Assembly (NCBI GenBank): GCA_902580895.1
Contig: CACHMJ010000004.1
Location: 36,240 to 100,239 of the forward strand
Source of the DNA: an uncultured Pelagibacteraceae bacterium
GTDB lineage: Bacteria; Pseudomonadota; Alphaproteobacteria; Pelagibacterales; Pelagibacteraceae
Length of the DNA: 64,000 nt
Direction: 5' to 3'
The notes under the pieces were generated by a model that saw nothing but the letters and a program-made list of their open reading frames with translations, was not told the DNA's origin and did not search any database. Both the position numbers and the translations under genes were made by a program. Positions 54,494 to 63,205 of this stretch are shown here, one piece after another (position 1 is the stretch's first letter; every line of letters begins with the position of its first letter).

Positions 54494-55108
54494 ATGAAGT
54501 TAGTTAAAGACATAGATAATAATCAAAATTCAAAGAAGATTTCTGACAAAGAAGCAGAGGAAGCTTTTAAAACTATTTTATCTTGGATGGGTGAAGATCC
54601 TAATCGAGAAGGATTATTAGAAACTCCAAAAAGAGTTGTTAAAGCATTTAAGGAGTATTTTAAAGGTTATAAGGAAGATCCTATTCAAGTTTTAGATAAA
54701 ACTTTTGGCGATGTCGATGGGTATGATGATATGGTTATTCAAAAAAATATCTCTGTTCAAAGTCATTGCGAACATCATATGGCACCAATAATTGGTAAAG
54801 CTCATGTAGCCTACATACCTAATGAAAGAGTTGTTGGATTAAGTAAATTAGCAAGAGTAGTAGAGGTTTTTTCTAAAAGATTACAAACTCAAGAAAGATT
54901 AACTATGCAGATTGCGAATACGCTAATGCAATCTTTAGATGCTAAAGGAGTAGCAGTTACAATAGACTCAACTCATCAATGTATGACTATGAGAGGAATC
55001 AAAAAGGAACAAGCTACAACAGTCACAAATTATTATTTAGGTCAATTCAAAGAAGATTTAAGTTATCAAAACAGATATTTAAGGTTAATTAGTAATTCAA
55101 AAGATTAA
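54494..55108 (+). CDS. folE: GTP cyclohydrolase I
   Basis: A 204-residue FolE that converts GTP to dihydroneopterin triphosphate, the first step of folate synthesis. LETPKRVVKAFKEYF, SHCEHHMAPIIGKAHVAYIP and DSTHQCMTMRGIKK carry the zinc ligands and catalytic His. The N-terminal 15 residues are a polar extension. It is divergent from hisI. In this neighbourhood it supplies folate for the many demethylases. The AcuI-like gene follows two bases later. Confidence 0.95.
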   Translation: MKLVKDIDNNQNSKKISDKEAEEAFKTILSWMGEDPNREGLLETPKRVVKAFKEYFKGYKEDPIQVLDKTFGDVDGYDDMVIQKNISVQSHCEHHMAPIIGKAHVAYIPNERVVGLSKLARVVEVFSKRLQTQERLTMQIANTLMQSLDAKGVAVTIDSTHQCMTMRGIKKEQATTVTNYYLGQFKEDLSYQNRYLRLISNSKD

Positions 55109-55110
55109 AA

Positions 55111-56112
55111 GTGTCAGACCAATTTAAAGCATTAGTTTTAAATCAAGAGGGTGACAACTTTACAAGAGAAGTAAAATCATTAGACAAAAGTTTTTTAAAA
55201 CATGGTGATGTAACTATCAAAGTTGATTATTCAGATCTTAATTTTAAAGATGGAATGATTTTAAAAAATGGTGGTAGGTTAGTAAAAGAGTTTCCACATA
55301 TCCCAGGCATAGATTTTTCAGGAACTGTTTTGGAAAGTGATAATTCAAAATTTAAGTCAGGCGATGAAGTAATTTTAACAGGCTTTAGAGTTGGAGAAAT
55401 TTTTTATGGTGGATATTCTCAAATAGCAAAAGTTAATGGTGACTTTTTAGTAAAGAAACCAGGTGATTTATCAAGTAAGCAAGCAATGATTTTAGGGACT
55501 GCTGGTTTTACATCTTTAATGGCAGCATTTGCAATAAAAGCCCGAGAAGAAATATTACTTGGTGCAAAAGTAAATGATGTCTTAGTTACAGGTGCAACTG
55601 GTGGAGTTGGAAGTATTGCGGTTATGATATTAAATAAGATGGGATACAATGTTACTGCGGTCTCAGGAAAAAATTCTAAAGCGGATTACTTAAAATCATT
55701 AGGTGCTAAAAGTGTTATAAATCGTGCTGAATTTGATAAAGATCCAAAACTTATAGATAAAGGTTTATGGGATGGAGTAGTCGACACCGTCGGTGGTAAA
55801 ATTTTAGCTAATGCAATTGTTCAAACTAATTCAAATGGGATTATTGCAGTATGTGGTAATGCAAGCACAAATGAATTAAATACTAATGTAATTCCTTTTA
55901 TGTTACGAGGAATAAAACTTTGGGGAATGGACTCAGCTAATTGTAGCATCAAAAGAAGAGAATTTATTTGGGGAGAGGCTGCAAAATTAATCGATTTCAA
56001 TTTAATAGAAAAATCTATTCTAACTGTTAGCTTGGAGGAGTTAATTGAAACTTATCCTAAAATATTAAAGGGTGAAATTTCTGGAAGAGTTTTAGTTGAT
56101 TTAAATAAATAA
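55111..56112 (+). CDS. acuI: Acryloyl-CoA reductase-like MDR protein (AcuI/YhdH type)
   Basis: A 333-residue medium-chain dehydrogenase/reductase with the NADPH loop VTGATGGVGSIAVMIL at about 152-167. NFKDGMILKNGGRLVKEFPH and GFRVGEIFYGGYSQIA match the AcuI/YhdH group rather than ordinary quinone reductases. AcuI reduces acryloyl-CoA, a toxic product of DMSP or 3-hydroxypropionate breakdown, to propionyl-CoA. The start is GTG at 55111. It overlaps the LysR gene by one base. Confidence 0.8.
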   Translation: MSDQFKALVLNQEGDNFTREVKSLDKSFLKHGDVTIKVDYSDLNFKDGMILKNGGRLVKEFPHIPGIDFSGTVLESDNSKFKSGDEVILTGFRVGEIFYGGYSQIAKVNGDFLVKKPGDLSSKQAMILGTAGFTSLMAAFAIKAREEILLGAKVNDVLVTGATGGVGSIAVMILNKMGYNVTAVSGKNSKADYLKSLGAKSVINRAEFDKDPKLIDKGLWDGVVDTVGGKILANAIVQTNSNGIIAVCGNASTNELNTNVIPFMLRGIKLWGMDSANCSIKRREFIWGEAAKLIDFNLIEKSILTVSLEELIETYPKILKGEISGRVLVDLNK

Positions 56113-57002
56113 TGGACTGGGATAAACTTAAAATTTTTCATGCAGTTGCAGAAGCAGGAAGTTTTACTAATGCAACTATAAATTTAAATCTTAGTCAATC
56201 AGCAATAAGTAGACAAATTCAATCTTTGGAACAAGATTTAAAAGTTCAATTATTTGAAAGACACGCAAGAGGTCTTACGCTCACCGAAAATGGAGAGTAT
56301 GTATTTAAGACTGCACACGAAGTTATAAGCAAACTCAAAGAAGTGGAAACTTCACTAGGAGATCAAAAAAATAAACCAACAGGAAAATTGACAATTACAA
56401 CAGTTAGAAGTTTTGGAACTCATTGGTTAACACCTAGAATTGAGGAATTTATGCGGTTAAATCCCGAGGTTGAAATAGAATTGATTTTTGAGGATAAAGA
56501 GTTGGACTTGAGCACAAGACAAGCTGATATTGGTATTTTTATGAGAAGACCTAAACAATTAAATTACATTCAAAAAAAGCTTATAGATCTAAAATATTAT
56601 ATTTATGGGTCTAACAAATATTTAGAAAAATATGGTATGCCAAAAACTGTGAGTGACCTAAATAAACACAAATTCATATCATTTGGCAAAGGAGCACCTT
56701 CACCAGTTTATAATCCAGAGTGGGCATTAAAGTTAGGGATGCATGACGGAAAAAAAAGAAAACCTATAATGAAGGTAAACAGTGTTATGGGACTTTTACT
56801 AGCAGTGGAGTCTGGAGTAGGTTTAGCAGCACTGCCTGAATATTTAGTAAGCAATTCGACCAATATTATTAAAGTTTTACCTAAATCTGAGGGACCAATC
56901 ACAGAGGCACACTTCGTTTATCCACAATCTTTAAAAAACACAGCCAGAGTTCAGGCTTTTAGGAACTTTTTATTCAGCAAAATAGGCGACTGGAAGTCTT
57001 AG
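56112..57002 (+). CDS. LysR-family transcriptional regulator
   Basis: A 296-residue LysR-type protein. The N-terminal helix-turn-helix is in FHAVAEAGSFTNATINLNLSQSAISRQIQ (split: AGSFTNATINLNL, SQSAISRQIQSLE), and the ligand-binding domain extends from about residue 90. ATG shares a base with the acuI stop, so the two are co-transcribed and the regulator probably controls this unit in response to a small acid. It could also act on nearby divergent genes. Confidence 0.9.
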   Translation: MDWDKLKIFHAVAEAGSFTNATINLNLSQSAISRQIQSLEQDLKVQLFERHARGLTLTENGEYVFKTAHEVISKLKEVETSLGDQKNKPTGKLTITTVRSFGTHWLTPRIEEFMRLNPEVEIELIFEDKELDLSTRQADIGIFMRRPKQLNYIQKKLIDLKYYIYGSNKYLEKYGMPKTVSDLNKHKFISFGKGAPSPVYNPEWALKLGMHDGKKRKPIMKVNSVMGLLLAVESGVGLAALPEYLVSNSTNIIKVLPKSEGPITEAHFVYPQSLKNTARVQAFRNFLFSKIGDWKS

Positions 57003-57026
57003 TAAGCCTGCGACATCTTTGCGATT

Positions 57027-57070
57027 GATAATCATTCTCAATGAGAATAGTTCTCATTCTCAATTGAATC
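57027..57070 (+). promoter_or_regulatory. Fur-like iron operator upstream of the iron transporter
   Basis: The region holds overlapping inverted repeats: ATTCTCA-A-TGAGAAT (57034-57048, a perfect 7-1-7 palindrome) and TGAGAA-TAG-TTCTCA (57042-57056), inside a longer GATAATCATTCTC...GAATC context. Both resemble the classic Fur box. It ends about 21 bases before the start of the FbpA-type gene, so a bound repressor would block transcription under iron-rich conditions. Confidence 0.75.
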
Positions 57071-57091
57071 ATGCGGAAGAATGGAGAAATA

Positions 57092-58120
57092 ATGAAAAAA
57101 ATATCAATTTTTGCATTGATAGCATCTTTATTTGCCTCATCAGTTGTGATGGCAAATGAGGTGAATGTTTTTAATGCAAGACATTATAAAGCAGATGGTG
57201 AGCTTTATTCTAAGTTTACAAATATGACAGGCATCAAGGTCAATTTGATAAACGGAAAATCAGGTGCTTTAGAAAAAAGAATTCTAAGTGAAGGTGCTGA
57301 TTCTTCTGCTGACTTATATATTACAGCTGATGCTGGAAGATGTGGGGCGATGGATGCAAAAGGTGCACTTCAAAGTGGTTTAACATCAGCAGCAATCAAA
57401 GATGCTGTACCAAAAACTTTTAGAACGAATAAATGGGTTGGAATAGCTAAGAGAGCTAGAATAATTTACTATTCGCCGGAGAGAGTTACAGGTGCAGAAT
57501 TATCTGGAATGACTTATGAAGGTTTAGCTGATCCTAAGTGGAAAGGTAGATTAGTAATTAGAAAATCTAGCAATATTTATAATAAATCTTTAGTAGCATC
57601 ATTAATTAAAAATAATGGAAAAAAAGCTACAGCTGAATGGGCTGAAGGAGTTGTTGCAAACATGGCAAGAACACCTACAGGTAATGATAGAGCTCAAATT
57701 ATGGCAGTCGCAGCAGGAGAAGCTGATATTGCTGTAGCTAATACTTATTATCTAGCACTTATGTTGTCTGGTAAAAAAGGTGCAGAGCAACAAGAAGCAG
57801 CTAAGAAAGTTAAAGCTTTCTTCCCTAATCAAAATGATAGAGGAACACACATGAATGTTAGTTGTGCAGCTTTAGTCAAAGGTGCTCCTAATAAAACTAA
57901 CGCTATCAAGCTTGTAGAGTTTTTACTGACTCCACAATCTCAAGAGCATTTTACTAACAATACTTTTGAGTTTCCAATGATTAACGGTGTTTCACCAAGT
58001 CCATTAGTAGTAAATAACTTAGGATTAGATTTCAAACAAGATATGAAAACTAAGTTAGCTTCTTATGGAAAAAATCAGGCTGCCGCAGTAGAAGTAATGA
58101 CTGCCGCTGGTTGGAAGTAA
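57092..58120 (+). CDS. Iron(III)-binding periplasmic protein (FbpA/FutA/SfuC type)
   Basis: A 342-residue periplasmic ferric-binding protein. Residues 1-21 are a signal peptide (ISIFALIASLFASSVVMA). LYITADAGRCGAMDAKGALQ is the ligand region near the N-lobe, and GEADIAVANTYYLALM carries the tyrosine pair that binds iron. The ATG at 57092 is chosen because GGAGAAAT precedes it; a frame from 57071 begins in the operator. It is the first gene of an iron ABC operon. Transcription is probably iron-repressed through the Fur-like site. Confidence 0.92.
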   Translation: MKKISIFALIASLFASSVVMANEVNVFNARHYKADGELYSKFTNMTGIKVNLINGKSGALEKRILSEGADSSADLYITADAGRCGAMDAKGALQSGLTSAAIKDAVPKTFRTNKWVGIAKRARIIYYSPERVTGAELSGMTYEGLADPKWKGRLVIRKSSNIYNKSLVASLIKNNGKKATAEWAEGVVANMARTPTGNDRAQIMAVAAGEADIAVANTYYLALMLSGKKGAEQQEAAKKVKAFFPNQNDRGTHMNVSCAALVKGAPNKTNAIKLVEFLLTPQSQEHFTNNTFEFPMINGVSPSPLVVNNLGLDFKQDMKTKLASYGKNQAAAVEVMTAAGWK

Positions 58121-58122
58121 AA

Positions 58123-58293
58123 ATGAAACAAGAAAAAAAATTTATTTCAGAGATTGATTTAAATAAATCTTCCAAGGCATGTTCCCCATGTATTATGGAG
58201 TGTAAAAAAATCGATCAAAGAATAAATAAAAGAAAACTAGAAGAAATCGAACCTAAGGAAGTTCCGCATCTCCTTAAAGTTTTCGATTTTTGA
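58123..58293 (+). CDS. Small CxxCxxxC protein in the iron transporter operon, 56 residues
   Basis: A 56-residue soluble protein from ATG 58123, two bases after the binding-protein stop. Three cysteines in ACSPCIMECKK (Cys20, Cys23, Cys27) form a C-x2-C-x3-C motif; the rest is charged with a C-terminal LLKVFDF. No signal peptide is present, so it should be cytoplasmic, and iron, Fe-S or zinc binding is plausible. No family is recognised. Confidence 0.6.
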   Translation: MKQEKKFISEIDLNKSSKACSPCIMECKKIDQRINKRKLEEIEPKEVPHLLKVFDF

Positions 58294-58304
58294 TTTTTCT
58301 TTCC

Positions 58305-58340
58305 GGTGTTCATCGTAAATGGAGATTTATGGTGGACACT
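58305..58340 (+). repeat. Long perfect RNA hairpin between the iron-binding protein and permease genes
   Basis: On the transcript, GTGTTCATCGTAAAT (58306-58320) pairs with ATTTATGGTGGACAC (58325-58339) over 15 positions with three G-U pairs and no mismatch, closing a GGAG loop; one more G-U pair can extend it. The wobble pairs favour RNA structure on the plus strand over a protein-binding DNA palindrome. There is no T run after it. It probably protects or processes the upstream message and lowers permease expression. Confidence 0.75.
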
Positions 58341-58406
58341 AAATTAGATATACTTAATAAACACTAATTACTTTTCCAAAAAAAATTAATATAATATAAA
58401 ATTTAA

Positions 58407-60032
58407 ATGTATAAATTTTTTAACATATGGTTTTTTTTCTCATTATTGGTTTCAATATTTGTTATAATTCCAATAATTACTGTATTTACAAGTTTCTTTG
58501 AAGAAACTTCAAATTATTATGAACTTTTAAAAAGTACATTTTTAATCGAGTACATTTTTAATTCATCAGTATTATTAATATGTGTTCTTGTTTTGACATT
58601 TATTATAGGTACTAGTTCAGCTTATTTGGTATCTTTTTTTGATTTTCCATTTTCTAATTTTTTTAAATGGGCATTAATTTTATCTTTTGCAGTACCGCCT
58701 TATATTTATGCATATTCATTAACTGCTTTTTTTGAAAATTATGGCACTGCATATACAATCTTAAAAAATCTTTTTGGAGAAGGAAATTATAACCAACACA
58801 TTCCTAAATTTGAGGGTATGTTAGGCGCAATATTATCTATCTCTTTCTCTTTGTTTGCATATGTTTATATTTTAGCCAGGGCCTCATTTTTATACCAATC
58901 TCAAAGTCTTATTGATCTAGGAAAAAACCTAGGTTTTTCAAAATTTGAATCTTTTTACAAGATAGTACTTCCTGCGGCTCGGCCTGCAATAGTTGCTGGA
59001 CTATCTTTAGTTGCGATGGAAACTTTAGCAGAATTTGGTGCAGTTGATTTTTTTTCAATTAATACTCTTACAACTGGAATCTATAATTCCTGGATAGCTT
59101 TTGATGATTTAGCCTTTGCGAATAGAATATCCTTTTTTTTGTTATTATTCATTTTTGCATTATTTATTTTGGAGAATTTTTCTAGAAAAAACGCGCGGTA
59201 TCATTTTAATTCTCGAGGAGGATTTAAACAAAAAGAAAAGATTAAACTTATTGGAAATAAATCTTTATATGCATTTTCATATTGTTTTTTAATATTCTTT
59301 TTTAGTTTTTTATTTCCCTTACTACAAATGATGTATTGGACAATTAAATTTCCAGAAAATTTATTTGATTTAGAAATTTTTGAACTTTTAACAAATACTC
59401 TTTACATTGTAATATTGTCTAGCTTTGTTTTAATTTTATTCTCATTAATATCTAATTATGGAAATAGAGTTTCTAAAAATAAAATCTTAAATGTTTTATC
59501 AACTTTATCTATTTCGGGTTATGCAATTCCAGGGGTTATTTTAGCTATTGCATTTATAAGTTTTATTGCATGGTTTGATAATAGCATAATTAAATCTTTG
59601 GGATTTGACTCTATCAAGAAAGTTTTTATTGGTTCTATTTTAGGATTAGTATTAGTTTATTTTGTAAGATTTTACTCTTTAGCATTTAATGGAATAAAAT
59701 CAGGATATGAAAAAATAAATATATCTGTTGATGAAAGTGCATACTTACTTGGTTACTCAAAAAGAAAGACCTTTATGAATATTCACATTCCTTTCTTAAG
59801 AAATTCCCTATTATTTATAATTATTTTAATTTCATTAGAGATAATTAGAGAATTACCTATAACATTAATCTTAAGACCTTTTAATTTTGAAACTTTTGCA
59901 ACTACAGCATATATTTCTGCTTCAGAGGATTTATTAGAGGCAGCTGCTGTACCTTCTTTATTTTTGATATTAATTGCATCTTTATTCATTATAATTAGCT
60001 CAAAATATATTTTAAGAGAAAACAATGAATAA
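58407..60032 (+). CDS. Iron(III) ABC transporter permease (FbpB-type, double domain)
   Basis: A 541-residue inner-membrane permease with about twelve hydrophobic segments in two halves. Each half carries an EAA-type loop: SLIDLGKNLGFSKFESFYK in the first and DESAYLLGYSKRKTFMNIH in the second. The FbpB/SfuB layout is clear. It works with the binding protein upstream and the ATPase that overlaps its 3' end by eight bases. Confidence 0.9.
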   Translation: MYKFFNIWFFFSLLVSIFVIIPIITVFTSFFEETSNYYELLKSTFLIEYIFNSSVLLICVLVLTFIIGTSSAYLVSFFDFPFSNFFKWALILSFAVPPYIYAYSLTAFFENYGTAYTILKNLFGEGNYNQHIPKFEGMLGAILSISFSLFAYVYILARASFLYQSQSLIDLGKNLGFSKFESFYKIVLPAARPAIVAGLSLVAMETLAEFGAVDFFSINTLTTGIYNSWIAFDDLAFANRISFFLLLFIFALFILENFSRKNARYHFNSRGGFKQKEKIKLIGNKSLYAFSYCFLIFFFSFLFPLLQMMYWTIKFPENLFDLEIFELLTNTLYIVILSSFVLILFSLISNYGNRVSKNKILNVLSTLSISGYAIPGVILAIAFISFIAWFDNSIIKSLGFDSIKKVFIGSILGLVLVYFVRFYSLAFNGIKSGYEKINISVDESAYLLGYSKRKTFMNIHIPFLRNSLLFIIILISLEIIRELPITLILRPFNFETFATTAYISASEDLLEAAAVPSLFLILIASLFIIISSKYILRENNE

Positions 60033-61086
60033 AAACTTTTTTGAAGTAAAAAATGTTGATTTTAAAGTTGGAGGCAAAACAAAAGTAGCCAATGTTTCTT
60101 TTGCCATTGAAAATGAGGGAGATATTATATGTCTTCTAGGTCCATCAGGAATTGGTAAAACCACAATTTTAAGAACAATTGCTGGCTTAGAAAAAATTGA
60201 AACGGGAGCAATAGAGTTAAAGGGAAATGTATTATCTTCAAATCAAATAAATGTTGAGCCTGAAAACAGAAATATATCACTTGCTTTTCAAGAAAACAGT
60301 TTATTTCCACATTATACGGTAGAAAAAAATATATTATTAGGCGCCGATAGAAATAAAGATAAAAAAGATAAAAATGTAAACTTCCAAGAAATTATTGATC
60401 TACTCGATATCTCTTTAATTTTAAATAAATTTCCACATGAAATTAGTGCTGGAGAAGCTCAAAGAGCTTCACTTGCGAGATCTTTAATCACTAATCCAGA
60501 CCTACTATTATTAGATGAACCATTATCAAATGTTGATCAAAGTTTTAAAGAAGAAATACAGGAAAAATTAAAAAAAATATTAAAAAGTTCAAAAATAACT
60601 ACAATCATTGTAACTCATGACTCTTATGAAGCATTTTATTTAGGATCAAAATGTGGAATTATTTTAAATCAGGAACTCAAACAATTTGACGATCCATATA
60701 ATGTTTATCATTTACCAAACTCAATAGAGGTAGTTAATTTTTTAAATAGAGGCATTCTTATTCCTGCAGAGGTCACAAGTCCTAAAAGTTTAGAGAATAA
60801 AGATCTTGGAACAATTACTGGTAATTTTAATAAACCTTTTCCAATAGGATCAAAAGTAAAACTTTTGGTTCAACCAGAGGACTTACATCACGATGATCAA
60901 AGTAATTTAAAGTTTGAAGTTATAGATAGAAAATTTAGGGGTACAAATTTTATTTATACTCTTAAAACGCCGAGTAATTTATTAATTCCAGTTTTTGTTC
61001 ACTCTCATCATATTCACCAACATGAGGAGAATGAAAAATTTGGTATTAAAAGACCAATTCATATTGATCATATTGTTTGCTTCTAA
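60025..61086 (+). CDS. Iron(III) ABC transporter ATP-binding protein (FbpC-type)
   Basis: A 353-residue ABC ATPase. Walker A is GPSGIGKTT, the Q-loop LAFQENSLFPHYT, Walker B LLLLDEP, and the switch His lies in VTHDSYEAF. The signature is ISAGEAQR instead of LSGGQQQR, an atypical but tolerated form. The C-terminal 120 residues form a TOBE-like domain (VKLLVQPEDLHH). It energises the iron permease encoded upstream. Confidence 0.88.
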   Translation: MNKNFFEVKNVDFKVGGKTKVANVSFAIENEGDIICLLGPSGIGKTTILRTIAGLEKIETGAIELKGNVLSSNQINVEPENRNISLAFQENSLFPHYTVEKNILLGADRNKDKKDKNVNFQEIIDLLDISLILNKFPHEISAGEAQRASLARSLITNPDLLLLDEPLSNVDQSFKEEIQEKLKKILKSSKITTIIVTHDSYEAFYLGSKCGIILNQELKQFDDPYNVYHLPNSIEVVNFLNRGILIPAEVTSPKSLENKDLGTITGNFNKPFPIGSKVKLLVQPEDLHHDDQSNLKFEVIDRKFRGTNFIYTLKTPSNLLIPVFVHSHHIHQHEENEKFGIKRPIHIDHIVCF

Positions 61087-61101
61087 TAAAAACTCTCTAA
61101 A

Positions 61102-61797
61102 ATGAATAATAAATTTAGAGTTTTTTTAAAAGGGGTTTTTGATGTTAGCCCCCTGATGATACCAGTTGTCCCATTTGGTCTAATATTTGGAGTTCTTTCA
61201 ATTGATATTGGATTTAGTCCAATAGAAACAATGGGGATGTCCCTAATAATTTTTGGTGGAGCATCACAAATTATTTTACTTCAATTATTTTCTGGAGGTG
61301 CTTCATCTTTAGTCATAATAAGTTCAGTTGGAGCAGTAAACTCAAGACATCTTTTGTATGGAGCTGTAGTTTCAGAGCATTTATCAGATTTAAAACTTAT
61401 TTGGAAAATTGTAATTTCTTATTTTTTAATTGATCAAGCTTTTGCGAGATCAAATGAATACTTTAAAAAAAATAACGATAAAAATAAATATTTTCATTTA
61501 TTTGGCGGTGGTATTACTTGTTGGGTTATTTGGCAGACAACTACTTTTTTAGGAATTGTTTTAGGAGCTTTTATTCCTGAAAAACTAGGCTTAAGTTTTG
61601 CAGTACCGTTAACTTTTTTAGCATTACTGGTTAATGATTTTAGAAAATTAATAAATGTGATTGTGATAATTATTTCAGGATTAGTGGCAACGTTTGGATT
61701 TAATTATGTTCCTTATAAAGCATATGTAATTGTCGCTGGAGTAACTGCTTTACTGACAGCAGCAATTTTAACTAATTTGAATAAAAAAAATGAGTAA
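61102..61797 (+). CDS. azlC: AzlC-family branched-chain amino acid exporter, large subunit
   Basis: A 231-residue membrane protein with about six segments. PLMIPVVPFGLIFGVL at the start, FGGASQIILLQLFSGGA and VNSRHLLYGAVVSEHL are AzlC motifs. With AzlD it forms an exporter of branched-chain amino acids or analogues. It overlaps azlD by eight bases. It follows the iron ATPase by 15 bases and may share its message. Confidence 0.9.
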   Translation: MNNKFRVFLKGVFDVSPLMIPVVPFGLIFGVLSIDIGFSPIETMGMSLIIFGGASQIILLQLFSGGASSLVIISSVGAVNSRHLLYGAVVSEHLSDLKLIWKIVISYFLIDQAFARSNEYFKKNNDKNKYFHLFGGGITCWVIWQTTTFLGIVLGAFIPEKLGLSFAVPLTFLALLVNDFRKLINVIVIIISGLVATFGFNYVPYKAYVIVAGVTALLTAAILTNLNKKNE

Positions 61798-62104
61798 CTG
61801 GCTATTAATTATATACTGTGGTTTGATAACTTTTTTGACAAGGTTTTCAATGATAGCATTATTAAAGAAAGAAATGTTCAATGATAGAATAAGAGAAATT
61901 CTCTCTTTTGTGCCTTCAGCAATTTTTCCTGCAATTATATTTCCTGCTGTTTTTTTGGATAACTCTGGAGATTTCCAATTAGAAAACAATCCAAAAATAA
62001 TGGCAGCAATAATTGCAATGTTAATTGGAATAATAAGTCAAAATATTATTGCGACAATTATCTCAGGGCTAGCTTCATATTGGTTTTTAATTTTTGTGGT
62101 ATAA
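61790..62104 (+). CDS. azlD: AzlD-family small membrane subunit
   Basis: A 104-residue protein with about three to four hydrophobic segments and the AzlD pattern (LIIYCGLITFLTRFSMIA at the start, FVPSAIFPAIIFPAVF in the middle, AMLIGIISQNIIATIISG late). It pairs with AzlC. The start lies inside the last eight bases of azlC, a sign of coupled expression. Confidence 0.88.
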   Translation: MSNWLLIIYCGLITFLTRFSMIALLKKEMFNDRIREILSFVPSAIFPAIIFPAVFLDNSGDFQLENNPKIMAAIIAMLIGIISQNIIATIISGLASYWFLIFVV

Positions 62105-62111
62105 AAAGTTG

Positions 62112-62501
62112 ATGAAAAAAATATTAATATCAATTTTCTTTTTATTTTCATTAAGTGCAAATGCAATGGAAAAAGAAACAACTTTTAAGAAAGAGTTGTT
62201 TGATAAAGCTCAATCAGATGGAAAAATTGTCGTAATCAGTTCTTGGATAAAATATTGCTCGTCATGTGCTGGTCAAATGAAAATTCTTCAGAATGCAAAA
62301 AAAAAAGGTGAATTATTAGACATTAAATTTGATAACATTGAATATTTTTCATTCGATGTGACTAAAAAGGAAATCTCTAATTTTTTTGATGTACAATATC
62401 AAACAACATTAATAATTTTTAAAGGTAATCAAGAAGTTTATAGAAGTGTTGGTGAAACAACAGAAGATTTAATTTACGAAGCATTAAAAGCCTCAATTTA
62501 A
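62112..62501 (+). CDS. Periplasmic thioredoxin-fold protein (DsbD C-domain-like)
   Basis: A 129-residue protein with a signal peptide (residues 1-18, ILISIFFLFSLSANA) and a thioredoxin fold. YCSSCAGQMKIL holds the CxxC active site, and TTLIIFKGNQEVYRSVG supplies the cis-Pro-like region, although Thr replaces the usual Pro. It probably reduces or isomerises periplasmic thiols. The ATG at 62112 is chosen over an upstream TTG because it begins the signal peptide. Confidence 0.75.
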   Translation: MKKILISIFFLFSLSANAMEKETTFKKELFDKAQSDGKIVVISSWIKYCSSCAGQMKILQNAKKKGELLDIKFDNIEYFSFDVTKKEISNFFDVQYQTTLIIFKGNQEVYRSVGETTEDLIYEALKASI

Positions 62502-62502
62502 A

Positions 62503-63183
62503 TTAAGCACCTAAATTAATATTTTTTGCAACATTAAAATCAATTTCACTGGGTTTTTTTAGTTTTAGATTGTTCATTAACTCAACATATTCATCTACAC
62601 TACTAACCTGTAATCTTGGATTTTGTTTTTTTTCTTTACCAATAGTACTCACTTTCTCTCCTTTATAATCGTGAGCAGGGTATAAAAAAGTTTCATCAGG
62701 AAGTTTTAATAGTTTATTAAAAATTGAGTTATATGCATCTTTCGAATCTCCATTTTGAAAATCAGTTCGACCTGTTCCATTTATCAGCAATGTGTCACCA
62801 GAAAAAAGATAATTATCCATCAAAAAACTATAACTATCTGAAGTATGACCCGGGGTATACATTGCTTTAATTTTTAAATTTTCTAAATTTATATATTCAT
62901 CATCTTTTACTTTAATTTCAACAGCATCAGCTGGAGTATGATCGCCCATTATTGTGGAGCATTTCGTAATGTCTTTTAATTTTGAAGCACCTGTCACATG
63001 ATCAGCGTGTATATGTGTGTCAATTACTTTTACTAATCTTAAATCTAATTCTTTTAATAAAATTATGTAATCACTTACGTTTTCTAAAACTGGATCAATT
63101 ATCAAAGCTTCTCTTCCTTTAGATGAGGCAATTAAGTATGTGTATGTGCTAGATTTTTTATCAAATAGTTGTTTAAAAATCAT
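62503..63183 (-). CDS. Metallo-beta-lactamase-fold hydrolase, persulfide dioxygenase-like (ETHE1/BLH)
   Basis: A 226-residue MBL-fold protein. THIHADHVTGA is the HxHxDH motif, GHTSDSYSF, FSGDTLLING and YPAHDYKG complete the metal site. GTGRTDFQNGDSKDAYNSI is characteristic of the ETHE1/BLH persulfide dioxygenases that oxidise glutathione persulfide. Glyoxalase II is the alternative but usually lacks this last motif. It is divergent from the DUF4396 gene. Confidence 0.85.
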   Translation of the reverse strand: MIFKQLFDKKSSTYTYLIASSKGREALIIDPVLENVSDYIILLKELDLRLVKVIDTHIHADHVTGASKLKDITKCSTIMGDHTPADAVEIKVKDDEYINLENLKIKAMYTPGHTSDSYSFLMDNYLFSGDTLLINGTGRTDFQNGDSKDAYNSIFNKLLKLPDETFLYPAHDYKGEKVSTIGKEKKQNPRLQVSSVDEYVELMNNLKLKKPSEIDFNVAKNINLGA

Positions 63184-63205
63184 AACTAAACATTATCATA
63201 TAAGA

